Of a stretch of DNA of 64,000 nt, positions 1-9,919 are shown one piece after another. The stretch is taken from assembly GCA_030278955.1 (NCBI GenBank), contig JAOANR010000004.1:52021459-52085458 (forward strand), written 5' to 3'. The notes beneath the pieces are model-generated. The model saw only the letters and a list, made by a program, of their open reading frames with translations, made no database searches and had not been told where the DNA came from. The translations under genes and the position numbers were made by a program. Numbering within the stretch: position 1 is the stretch's first letter; each line of letters starts with the position of its first letter. The stretch comes from Hygrophila difformis (taxonomy: Eukaryota; Streptophyta; Magnoliopsida; Lamiales; Acanthaceae).

Positions 1-2
1 GC

Positions 3-491
3 CGGTCGTGCGAGTCCATTACCAGTCAAACCGCGAAGGTAATACTCCAGGATGGCGAGCTCCGGGAGTTCGCGTGGCCGGTTAAAGTTTCCCTACTGTC
101 GCCGGAAAATTCCGATTGCTTCATATGCAGCTCCGAAGAGATGGAATTCGGCCAGTTCCTGGCCGCTATGGACGGCGAAGAGGTGTTGCAGCCCGGGGAG
201 CTATACTTCGAGCTGCCGACGGCCTGGCGGAGCCAGAGGTTGCAGGCGGAGGATATGGCGGCGTTGGCTTATAAAGCCAGCGCAGCCCTAGCCAGAAACG
301 GCGGCGATGGTGATAATGATGTGAGCTGCGGCTGTTGCGGAGCAAGGAAGGTTGAGCCGATGACGCTTTTTAGTGAGAAAGAGAGGCCGCTCCTGGCGGC
401 AGATGGAGGAGATGCCAGGAGGCACGATAGTGCCGGTGGCTGGAGGCGGCGGAGGTTTGTGGCGGAATTGAATGCAATAGTTGAAGAATGA
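3..491 (+). CDS. PADRE (DUF4228) domain protein, 3' part only
   Basis: The open frame enters from the left edge (first full codon at 3) and stops with TGA at 489-491, so the N-terminus is missing. The frame reads TAKVILQDGELREFAWPVKV, then SDCFICSSEEMEFG and LQPGELYFELP. This is the order seen in plant PADRE/DUF4228 proteins: a beta-strand 'V..dG.lref..Pv.v', a 'fiCssd.m.f' segment and a 'L..gelYf.LP' segment. The C-terminal half is Ala-, Arg- and Gly-rich and ends RRRRFVAELNAIVEE. Family members are small proteins, often stress- or pathogen-responsive, of unknown biochemistry. An ATG at 141 lies in frame but would cut the domain in half, so it is not a plausible start. The family call is from remembered motifs. 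Confidence 0.8.
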   Translation, partial: RSCESITSQTAKVILQDGELREFAWPVKVSLLSPENSDCFICSSEEMEFGQFLAAMDGEEVLQPGELYFELPTAWRSQRLQAEDMAALAYKASAALARNGGDGDNDVSCGCCGARKVEPMTLFSEKERPLLAADGGDARRHDSAGGWRRRRFVAELNAIVEE

Positions 492-859
492 ATCATGGTA
501 TACAATTGTATGGCTATTAGTTCCAATTTCCTTAACTGAAGTTCTGTAAATTATTAGTATTATTTTATGTTTTTTTTTTTTTTTTTTTTTTTTGTGAATT
601 TTGAGATAGCTAGTAGTATATTGTTTACAAAATGTAAGCGTAATATAGAGAAGAAGAACGATGTTCTAAAAATACTTCAATTAATATGTGTGCGAACATC
701 TTTATTTTAATATTACCTCTGCTTTATGTAGAGGCATATTCATCTATTCAATCCCTAAACAGTAAACACTATTTCTTCTTCATCTTCTTTTTTTTTAGCA
801 TAGCCACCAAAGGCCTGATTCTTCTTCATCTTCTTAATAGAAAGTGTCGCATTAATATA
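492..859. other. Intergenic, AT-rich, no gene seen
   Basis: This is the 3' flank of the PADRE gene. It contains a T run of about 23 bases near 571-593 and no convincing reading frame. Two in-frame open stretches here are short and low in complexity. Confidence 0.6.
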
Positions 860-1119
860 CTCCCTCCGTCCCATTTAACTTGTCTTGTTTGACTTTTGCA
901 CACAATCCAATGCACGTTTTCATCAGTTAATATCTCAAAATATATACAATAAAAAATTATGTGAAATATATATTCTAAAACTACATGATTATATGATTCT
1001 AACAAGATCCAACTCGACTATTTTTTTTCAAATATATACTTGCAATAAAATTAAGTCTAAGTTGAACAATGAACAGTGTCAAAAAGTCAAACAGGACATG
1101 TTTGGTGGGACGGAGGGAG
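860..1119. mobile_element. Stowaway-type MITE
   Basis: A 260-bp non-autonomous element. It starts CTCCCTCCGTCCC at 860 and ends GGGACGGAGGGAG at 1119, the inverse of the start, and is flanked by TA on both sides (858-859, 1120-1121). This terminal sequence and TA target duplication are the hallmarks of Tc1/mariner-derived Stowaway MITEs. It has no coding capacity. Confidence 0.9.
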
Positions 1120-1234
1120 TATAATATATGTATTGACTACACTGCCCTCGAAATATGTACAAGCATTACAATATAATATGTATAAATATATATACATATA
1201 TACATACATGCATGTGCTAGATTTGGCAGATTAA

Positions 1235-1377
1235 ACCCCAACGTCGTTCTCCCAGTCTAAATCATTTGAGTTATTAGATACTGAATGTTGGAGGTTCGAT
1301 TCTCCACCGCCTCTCTATCTCTCCCTTTTATTCCTTTCTGTAATTTGTGCGGCATGAGCTGCAAAAAAAAAAAAAAA
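1235..1377 (+). mobile_element. tRNA-derived SINE, probable
   Basis: A pol III B-box-like sequence, GGTTCGATTCTCC, lies at 1293-1305. A short body with CTGTAATTTGTG follows, ending in an A run at 1363-1377. The same body is seen on the minus strand at 61581-61731, which supports a repeated SINE family. The 5' boundary and A box are not clear here. Confidence 0.6.
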
Positions 1378-1529
1378 CTGTTTTATTTTTCTTCCCCAAA
1401 AAAATTACTATAGTATAAGATGAAAAAACTTAAACAAAGTGAAATTTTGGTATAATTATATGTATACATTTTGAAAATCTCTCTATATATATAGAAAAGG
1501 ATGAATTTTACTATTTTAATCCTATAGTT

Positions 1530-1805
1530 TATTGAGTGTAGAACAGCCTCCATACAAGCTAAGAAGAAGAAGAAGAGTGATGCTGAAGCTGCTGAAATTG
1601 ACTAAGTCATAATGGGCCAGAGTTTTGTTTTGTTTGTTTTGTGTTGGGCTTTCGTAATGGGCCTTCTTTGTACATTTTGTTTTGGCCCATTCTTTTGTGT
1701 GCAGTTTTGTATTTATGTCTCACTTGCATTTGTTTTGTGCAACTGTGTAACAAACATTTTCAGTGCGAAATATACAGAATACTTCACTTTCTCTCAAACT
1801 TCACA
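1530..1805 (+). repeat. 5' LTR of the copia element
   Basis: A 276-bp direct repeat of 6314-6585. It begins TATTGAGTGTAGAACAG and ends CAAACTTCACA. It is 4 bp longer than the right copy, with an indel near 1650-1665. Confidence 0.85.
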
Positions 1806-1817
1806 TGGTATCAGAGC
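1806..1817 (+). other. Primer binding site, initiator-Met tRNA type
   Basis: TGGTATCAGAGC follows the 5' LTR directly. This is the usual copia PBS, complementary to the 3' end of initiator methionine tRNA. Confidence 0.85.
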
Positions 1818-1935
1818 CATTCCGCTCTTGAATCGTTCGCTTCCGTCAGTTTTTACCTCAATTTTGAGCTAATCTTCCTGATTTAGCTCAATTACATCAA
1901 ATCTCAATTCTAATTTTTGCTTTGAACGTGATTGG

Positions 1936-3666
1936 ATGGCTCCAACCACCGATGAGGATGCTACTGCTACTCCTCCAACCGTAACTTCTCTACCACCGGA
2001 GCTGGTGCTTGCAGCTTCCGATCAACCTCATTTCAAGCTTGCTCCAGTCATGTTCAATGGTTCCAATTGGAATTCCTGGAAGATTGTTGTGCGGAACACT
2101 CTCCGCATCAAAGCTAAACTCAAGTTCATTGAAGGTACTTATACCTGTCCTGCTAGTGATGATGTTTTATATGATGAATGGAATCGAGTAGACTGTATGA
2201 TTCTCTCCTGGTTGCAAAACTCTATTATTCCTGAGATTACCTGTCAATATCTGCATTTTGAGACGTCTCATAGCTTGTGGAAAGAGTTGGAGGACTGTTA
2301 TGGGCAAACTAGTGGTCCGAAGGTTATTATGCTTAAGAAAACGCTAGCAAACCTCACTCAGGGAAATAGATCTGTCATCAACTACTATAGTGATTTGAAA
2401 TCTCACTGGTTTAACCTTAAGGCTTTGAAACCTTTTCCTAAGACCTGCAGTTCAGAGACCTTGAAGGCTCTTAATGATGCTGATGAGTATGAGTTGTTAA
2501 CTCAGTTTTTGATGGGATTAAATGATGAATTCACTCACGTCAGTAACCAGATTCTGCTAATGGATCCTCCTCCCCCCCTTAGCAAGGCTTATGGAATGGT
2601 ATGCAATATTGAATCTAAAGGAGGAGGAAGTACACTCAATGGTAATGATTCATCCAGTTTTGCCTTAGCTGCTACTGCTGATAAAGGAGTTGGAGATAGA
2701 TCAGCTGGACGCTCATCTAGTGTTACATGCACTTACTGCAAGAAAACTGGTCACACAAGAGAGAAGTGCTACCAGTTGGCCAACAAGAACTCATACTGTG
2801 ATCATTGTAAGAAGAATGGTCACAGTAGAGCCAACTGCTTCATGGTTTCAGGTGTTATACCTGACTGGTACAAAGCTCTTGGTGAGAAAAGGAAAACCAA
2901 GATGGTTGCTGGTGCAGTGACTACTGGTAATGGATCTGGATCCAGTAACACAGACTCCATCGAAGGGAGGATTCTTTCTAAGCTTGAGGCTAAGCTGGAG
3001 GAATTTGCTAAAGCACACAGTGTTCCAACTCCTATGGATTTTGCTGGAGGAGTGTTTGATGTGACAGGTAGTCTCTCTGGCTCTGAACATTTCAATGGTT
3101 CTTGGTTGGTAGATTCGGGTGCTAGTTGCCACCTCTGTGCTGACCTTAAATTCTTGCTTGAACCTCAGCCATTTTCTTCAAATCATTCCATCTATCTGCC
3201 AGATGGCACCATTAAACATCCTACACACATTGGATCAGTTAAAGTCTCCAATGCCCTTACTGTTCCAAATGTGTTATTTGTTCCTGGATTGATACTCAAT
3301 CTTCTTTCCATCAGTCAATTGACTAAAGATCTTAAATGTTTGGCAATCTTTGATCCTTTCTCATGTTGGTTGCAGGACCCGAGATCTAAGAAGATACTTC
3401 TTCAGGGTACTTTGCTTAATAAACTCTACACCTTCAATTGTTCTAACTTCAATTCCCTTAATTGTTCTTCTGCTCTTGCTATTATGAATAGTAATTTCAA
3501 TGTATGGCATATGATACTTGGTCACCTCTCTCCCTTAGTGATGTCCAAATTAGGTTTTGCACCAGACAAAGATAACAATGTTCCCTGTGATATTTGTTCC
3601 ATTTCTAAATACACAGGCTTCCCTTTGCTTCTAGTGACTCTCATGCTTCATCTTGTTTTGATTTAA
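1936..3666 (+). pseudogene. copia gag-protease part, ends in a frameshift
   Basis: This is the first 576 codons of the polyprotein. The N-terminal part is a copia Gag (FNGSNWNSWKIVVRNTL, then an LTQG segment). Two CCHC knuckles follow (CTYCKKTGHTREKC and CDHCKKNGHSRANC), then an aspartic protease site (WLVDSGASCHLC, around residue 390) and the start of the GAG-pre-integrase domain (VWHMILGHLSP). Near 3610-3620 the reading continues one frame away, where the integrase frame begins; the original frame closes with TAA at 3664-3666. The product would be a truncated Gag-protease. The start at 1936 gives a normal Gag N-terminus about 130 bp after the LTR. Confidence 0.85.
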
Positions 3667-6389
3667 TACATTGTGATCTCTGGGGTCCTTTTTCTATCTC
3701 TGATAGATCCAATTATAGATATATATTAACCATTGTGGATGATTGTTCTAGAGCAACATGGCTATACTTGCTACAAAACAAATCTGCTACATCTTCACTG
3801 CTTACTAATTTTCTTGCCTATGTGAAAACTCAGTTTGATGGAGTTGTCAAAATCATTAGAACAGACAATGGGAGTGAGTTTTGTAACTCAACATGTCAAA
3901 ATCTATTCTCTTCCTTGGGTATCATTCATCAAACTTCTTGTGTTTACACTCCACAACAAAATGGGAGGGTAGAAAGAAAGCATAGGCACCTTATACAAGT
4001 AGCCAGAAATCTCTTGCTTACCTCATCTGTTCCAAAGGTTTATTGGGGGGATGCAATGCTCTTTGCAGCTTATTTAATCAATAGACTTCCCACCTCAGTT
4101 CTCAAATGGCAATCTCCTAGTGAAGTCTTGAATAAACAAAAACCAGACCTGTCTTCACTCCATTGTTTTGGATGTCTCTGTTATGTCAAAACTCCTGTTT
4201 CTCAGGGAAAATTAGATGCCCGAGGTATGAAAGGGGTATTTCTTGGTGTTGCTACTGATAAGAAAGGCTATAAAGTCCTAATTATTGATAGCAAAAAGGT
4301 TGTCATCTCAAGAGATGTTATTTTCCATGATACAGTGTTCCCTTTTAGCCAGTCCAGTTCATCCTCCTCACCTCCTCATTCCAACCAACCTACCATCTCT
4401 ACACCACCTGAACTCCCCTACTATTCCAGTGTGTTGCCCACTGCAACTCACCAAAGTGCTTGCTCTCCTGTTGAGCCCACTGCTCCACAGGCTATACAGC
4501 CCTCTCCTCTGATCTCTCACAGATCAGTGAGACACACTTCCAATGCAACCTCTCCTGTTCCTCCCACTGAGGGACAAGGTACATCAAACTCCATTGAGTT
4601 GTCCCTGAACAACTCAACTTCAGATCCTCCATCTCCTATGGAGCATCAGCCTTCAACTACTTCACTTTCAAGCACCAGAGTGGCTCCTATCCCTGAAGCT
4701 CCAACCAGACCAAAGAGAACCATAAGGAGACCAGAGAGATACAAGGACTTTGTTTGCTCTTCTGTTGATGATTCTACAGATGTCCCTCATACATTTGAGC
4801 AAGCACATGGAATTCCACAATGGGACAGGGCAATTGCAGATGAGCTTGATGCACTTGAGAAGAATGGTACCTGGGATATAGTTTCTTTACCTTCTGGTAA
4901 GAAACCTATAGGATGCAAGTGGGTGTTTAGGGTTAAATATAACCCTGATGGATCAGTGAATAAACACAAAGCTCGACTAGTGGCCAAAGGTTTCCATCAG
5001 AAGTATGGAAAAGACTTCTTTGAAATTTTTGCACCTGTGGCAAAAACCATCAGTGTAAGAACAGTTATTGCTCTTGCAGCTTCTCATCACTGGAGTTTAT
5101 CACAAATGGATATAAATAATGCTTTTCTACATGGCCATCTAGATGAGGAAATCTACATGGTTTGTCCTGAGGGATTATCTTCTTCTTCAGGACAAGTATG
5201 TAAACTGAAGAGGTCTTTGTATGGCCTAAAGCAAGCTCCAAGACAATGGTATGCTGCTCTAAAGACTTTTCTTCTATCCACTGGTTTCAAGTGCACTTAT
5301 TCAGATCCTTGTGTTTTTTATAAATTTACCAACATTGGAGTCATCATCTTAGTTGTATATGTTGATGACATACTTATTACTGGAGATGATATTGATGAAA
5401 TTTCTGTTATCAAGAAGCAACTTCATCAGCAGTTCACTATTAAAGATCTAGGTGATGCATCATATTTTCTTGGTCTAGAGATTACTCGATCAGCAACAGG
5501 ATATCATGTTAGCCAACACAAGTATGCTATGGATATTATCTCAGAAGTAGAATTGCCTTCTACTTCCAAAGTTCATGTTCCCTGCATTCCTCACCATCAG
5601 TTTGACACCTCAGGTCCTTTGTTTGACAAGCCACAACTCTTTAGAAGATTGGTTGGTAAATTGCTATATCTGGGCTTTTCAAGACCTGACATTTGTTTTA
5701 GTGTACAGCAACTAAGCCAACACATGCATGAGCCTACCATTAACCACTGGAATGGAGTTCTTCAGGTTCTTCAATATATCAAGAATACACTCAACATTGG
5801 TTTGCACTATCCATTTGGGCTTTCTCTTGACTTGAAAGGGTACTGTGACTCGGACTGGGGTAATTGCCCTACATCAAGACGATCTCTCACTGGTTATTGT
5901 ATCTTCCTTGGTGACTCTCTCATCTCCTGGAAGACCAAGAAGCAAGAGGTGGTGTCAAGGAGCACCACAGAGGCTGAATATAGAAGTCTTGGAGCAGCAG
6001 CAGCTGAACTCATGTGGCTTGGTTCCTTGTTCAAAGAGCTGTAGATTCCTTTGTCAACTCCCTATCCACTGTATTGTGACAATATGTCTGCTATACAACT
6101 TGTCAAGAATGCTATTCATCATGAGCGTACCAAGCATCTGGATGTTGGGTGTCATTATGTTCGAGACTACTATCAACAAGCTCACATTGATCCACTCTTT
6201 GTTCCTACTACTCAACAGTTAGCAGATGTTTTTACCAAAGGGTTAACTCCGAAGCACTTTCAATTGTTTTGTTCCAAGCTGAAGCTTTGGAATGCTCCAG
6301 CTTGCGGGGGGGATATTGAGTGTAGAACAGCCTCCATGCAAGCTAAGAAGAAGAAGAAGAGTGATGCTGAAGCTGCTGAAATTGGCTAA
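3612..6389 (+). pseudogene. copia integrase-RT-RNase H, interrupted by TAG
   Basis: This continues the polyprotein in the shifted frame. Integrase shows VDDCSRATW, IRTDNGSEF and QQNGRVERKHR, giving the D,D,E triad. Reverse transcriptase shows LYGLKQAPRQWY and the catalytic YVDDILITG. RNase H shows GYCDSDWGNC and TTEAEYR. An in-frame TAG at 6042-6044 breaks RNase H, and the frame then continues (LYCDNMSAIQL, LADVFTKGL) to the end at 6389. The end overlaps the start of the 3' LTR. With the frameshift near 3615 and this nonsense codon the element cannot make its proteins by itself. Confidence 0.85.
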
Positions 6390-6585
6390 GTCATAATGGG
6401 CCAGAGTTTTGTTTTGTTTGTTTTGTGTTGGGCATTACGGGCCTTCTTTGTACATTTTGTTTTGGCCCATTCTTTTGTGTGCAGTTTTGTATTTATGTCT
6501 CACTTGCATTCGTTTTGTGCAACTGTGTAACAAACATTTTCAGTGCGAAATATACAGAATACTTCACTTTCTCTCAAACTTCACA
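6314..6585 (+). repeat. 3' LTR of the copia element
   Basis: A 272-bp copy of 1530-1805, preceded by the purine tract GCGGGGGGGAT at about 6305-6314. It is followed by TAGTT, the target duplication. Confidence 0.85.
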
Positions 6586-6590
6586 TAGTT

Positions 6591-7499
6591 TATCCATATA
6601 TATTGTAAAATTAATGTATATAGGATAATATGAGTAATTTTCGTCGTTCTTATGTCTTGCAATTAGCTAAATCAAATTACATCTTGGATGCAATACAAAA
6701 GCATAGTAGTACACCAGCACAGCCTGTAAAAAAAGAAGGGGTTATTTGTGTCATCAAGATGATGTTACGTTGGTAAAAACGACATGTGAGTATGTGACAG
6801 AGAATGCTCCAAGATCTAATCGATCTGCTATACCATTTGCCTTAGCCCTTGGGGAAAGACATAACTGTATTGCAAATGTATTGCAAATGCTTGTCAACAT
6901 GCATAGCCGCACAAGGGGACAGGGTACTGTGCAGAAGAAGTTAGAATATGGTTCATTTAGACGTGATCGGGGTTGAATACATACAATAACAAGTTCTCAA
7001 ATAAAGTTTTACAAGTTAGGACGACACTTATTTCATAACCAAAGCTTTAATTTGCTCGACTTGATTTATATAATAGTAACTCAAATTATTCAACTAGACT
7101 TACACGATAATTAGTCAGTTTAGTGGGATAATATTCGTACTCCATTATTTATTTCATTTAATTACTAGTACTAATTTAAGACGATTTAAATGATAAATTG
7201 TTGCAGGTGCTAATTTACAGGTTATTAGTTTGACCCCAAAAAAACATTGTTGAAGGGGGGGGGGGGGGGCGGGGGCTCCATGGAAAAATCCGAACCCTAA
7301 ATTCATACGTGTAAATTAGACGACGTCGTCTCCCTTGGACCCACCGTTCCACGTGATTTCAGGCTGCAGCTAGAATCTTCTTCTGTAACGAACTCGGAAT
7401 TCGGTTTCTCCTTCCTCCCGCCATATTTACCCATGTAGAAGTGGAAACCGCCATTTGCCAACACATTTTCCATTTTCCAATCTCACCTACAGAAATTCA
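6591..7499. other. Intergenic / FLA upstream region with a G tract
   Basis: No gene is recognised here. A run of 15 G, one C and 5 G lies at 7255-7275, about 230 bp upstream of the FLA start codon. The last 150 bp, up to the ATG at 7500, are C- and T-rich, as plant 5' leaders often are. Confidence 0.5.
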
Positions 7500-8729
7500 A
7501 TGGCGATTCCTCTCCGCTTTCAACTCCTCCTCCACCTCCTTTTTCTCCTCTTCATTTCGCTCTTCGTGTCCTCCGCCGGCGAATTCGACGCGCCATCTTC
7601 GTCTCCTGCGTATTCGCCCTTGCAGCCACCAGTTCACACATATCCTCCTGCTCTGTTCGCTACAATCCTCTCCAGGCTCGGTTTCCAGGAGCTCTCCACA
7701 GCAACCGCCTCCGCGAACCTCTCCGCCACCAGCCCGGTCACCATCTTCGCACCTTCAGACGCCTCACTGCTTTCATGCGATTCATGTTCCATCCCTCTCC
7801 TCATCAAGGAGCTCTCGCTCCCTGGCCTTTATCCCTACCACTTCCTGCAATCGCTCATTTTCGGAACGAAAATCGAAACGTTGGCTCCGAATCGCTGCCT
7901 CACAGTCACCTCCAACAGCAAGGATAAGGTCTTCGTCAATGGCGTGGAGATCACGAGTCCTGACGTGTTCAACAACGGAATGGTGGTGATCCACGGCCTC
8001 CAAGGATACGTCTCCCATCTATCACCGCTCTCGTGCAACGTTGAGCTCATGACCTCAATGTCGTTTCCTTCGCCGTCTCTTTCCGCCTCGGCGCTGTCCC
8101 CTTCTCACCACTTCATGCGCCTAATGTTGAAGGACGCAATTATTCGTCTCCGCGCTACTGGATACAGCGTCGTTTCCCTGGCGCTGCGTGTGAAGTATCT
8201 CGAGCTCTCGGAGTTGAAAACCATGACGATATTCGCACTAGATGATATCGCAATCTTCTCTGGTGAAGGATACACTTACCTTTCCAATTTTAGGTATCAT
8301 GTGGTGCCAAACAGACGACTCACTGCTGCGCAGCTCGTGAGCTTACCACCGAGAACGTTGTTGCCCACTATGGATGCCGGAAATTACCAGCTGGTGGTGA
8401 CCACCGGCGGCGGCGGAGGACATTTGGCGCCTATGAAGATCAATTATGTGAAGATTGTCAATATTGATCTGATGCACAATAGTAGGATAGTGATTCACGG
8501 AATATCTTCGCCATTTCCGCATATGCTTCACAACTCACCGTTGGAGGAGGATGACAGTCATTCCGACGATCATTTCCATCGTTCCAGCAGCACCGATGAG
8601 AATCAAGTCCCCAAGTGCCACAACTTTGACTGGTATCGTGGTATTTGTGTGGTTGAGGCTGAGGGAGGAGCACCAGTTGCACAGCCGTCGGTAACTGCCA
8701 CCGCTGTTGAAGATCGCGGCGGACTCTGA
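7500..8729 (+). CDS. Fasciclin-like arabinogalactan protein (FLA19/20/21 type)
   Basis: A single-exon gene of 409 residues. FLAs are secreted cell-wall or plasma-membrane glycoproteins thought to act in adhesion and wall integrity. I chose the ATG at 7500 because a classic signal peptide follows at once (MAIPLRFQLLLHLLFLLFIS, cleavage near SSA-GE). An in-frame ATG at 7455 would put 15 polar residues before it. A short Pro/Ser-rich stretch (SSSPAYSPLQPP) could carry arabinogalactan. Two FAS1-like domains follow, marked by VTIFAPSDASLL (about residues 80-90) and MTIFALDDIAIF (about 240-250). The C-terminus ends VEDRGGL with no hydrophobic tail, so no GPI anchor is expected, as in the FLA19-21 subgroup. 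The subgroup call is from memory. Confidence 0.85.
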   Translation: MAIPLRFQLLLHLLFLLFISLFVSSAGEFDAPSSSPAYSPLQPPVHTYPPALFATILSRLGFQELSTATASANLSATSPVTIFAPSDASLLSCDSCSIPLLIKELSLPGLYPYHFLQSLIFGTKIETLAPNRCLTVTSNSKDKVFVNGVEITSPDVFNNGMVVIHGLQGYVSHLSPLSCNVELMTSMSFPSPSLSASALSPSHHFMRLMLKDAIIRLRATGYSVVSLALRVKYLELSELKTMTIFALDDIAIFSGEGYTYLSNFRYHVVPNRRLTAAQLVSLPPRTLLPTMDAGNYQLVVTTGGGGGHLAPMKINYVKIVNIDLMHNSRIVIHGISSPFPHMLHNSPLEEDDSHSDDHFHRSSSTDENQVPKCHNFDWYRGICVVEAEGGAPVAQPSVTATAVEDRGGL

Positions 8730-9919
8730 GATCACTCACCAGGTACTCAATCAATGCAGTCCTGTTGATCATGAAGGACTTGCATGTTCTTGTAGGGTTT
8801 TACTGCTTTACTGATCAATCATTTCTTGTTTAGAAAGCATATATTGATGCATATTCTCTTCTGTGAATATTGATCGTTTGGGGATTAGAAGATAAAATCA
8901 GTCTAATCCGTGGATATTAATGACTCCTGATCCAAACGCAAACACACTACAGATTCAAAAAAGTTGAATGACATCCTTTATAATGTTTGAGTATTATGTC
9001 AAATCAGATGAATCCGATATATTACTTCATTAAGGTTTCCTTGAGCAATCCACAGTTTTCTCGATGCCGTCTGACCGTATGGAGCCATGACATGCGTACA
9101 AAATTTAAGAGCCCCTAATAAATCATTCTCAATGCATTCGTACCTGCAAACTGAGCAACACACATTCTCACACTTCCTAGTGAAGAGAACAGAGTAGAAG
9201 AATTGAAATAGAAGAGAAACTCACATTTTCCAGCAGCATTTATCAGTGATCGCTGAGAGATCCATGGCTCTTATCCTGATTTCCCTGACCTTCGTCCCCA
9301 AGAAACTCATCCATTGGATTCTCGAGAGAGTGTTTTTTTTAAAATTTATTTCTTCTCTAAAAGAGAAATGAAACGTCGAAATCTTACATTTCCTCCCAAA
9401 AGGTAAAAGTAGACACACACACCCGAACAGAGTGAGATTTTGAATTTCCGATTGCTTGTCCGTCTTCGTCGCAGAATCATTCTTCTTGTTCATATATGAA
9501 GATATTGGCTATACATTAAAATCTCAATTTCACATTTCTTTTGATATTTTTTTATATGACTACCACAAGACGATGTTTTGATCAAAATGATGGTGGAAAG
9601 CCCACAACCATCTTTTCCCCGCCCCGGTTCATCCTTTCAATTACTTGTTTTAGCCTATGTAGTGATCAAATATATTTAGGGCAGACAGCAGAGTCTATTT
9701 TTAAACCAAGTAATATTTTAATTGGGGAAGATTGAAAATTTGAAGGGAAACGGGGAAACTTTGAAGACCCTTAAAATGAAACAAATAAAGCTGCACCACC
9801 AGATACATCTTGGTATAATTACGAGCAACTAAAATGCAGAACATAATTACATGCTCATAAGACACCAACGTACAGACTACAGATCGAAGCTACCAAGCAA
9901 GATTGATCGATACTAGAGC
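8730..9919. other. Intergenic between FLA and HDR-A
   Basis: The two genes converge here, so this stretch holds both 3' ends. Apart from a possible exon pair on the minus strand (about 9000-9320) I see no gene. Around 9560-9830 the DNA is AT-rich and leads into the HDR-A 3' UTR. Confidence 0.5.
9005..9318 (-). pseudogene. Possible two-exon gene fragment, unrecognised
   Basis: On the minus strand an open stretch ending ITDKCCWKM meets a consensus donor (GTGAGT) near 9225. About 70 bp on, an acceptor (TTTGCAG) opens a frame reading YECIENDLLGALKFCTHVMA. Joining the two keeps the frame open to a stop near 9005. The text looks like real protein rather than chance translation, but I do not recognise the family, and no further exons were found. 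It could be a stray fragment of a larger gene. Confidence 0.25.

Larger units (their letters stand above)
1530..6585 (+). mobile_element. Ty1/copia LTR retrotransposon, complete but mutated
   Basis: A 5.06-kb element with short LTRs (1530-1805 and 6314-6585), a PBS directly after the left LTR, a polypurine stretch before the right LTR, and gag-pol in the copia order (integrase before reverse transcriptase). TAGTT flanks it on both sides (1525-1529, 6586-6590). The shared sequence extends to TAGTTTA, so the exact LTR edge is uncertain by two bases. The LTRs differ by a few substitutions plus one 4-bp indel, so it is older than the two large elements further right. The coding region is broken twice. 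Confidence 0.9.

Noticed and set aside
7441..7989. 182-codon plus-strand frame overlapping FLA
   Set aside because: Serine- and arginine-rich shadow of the FLA gene in another frame.
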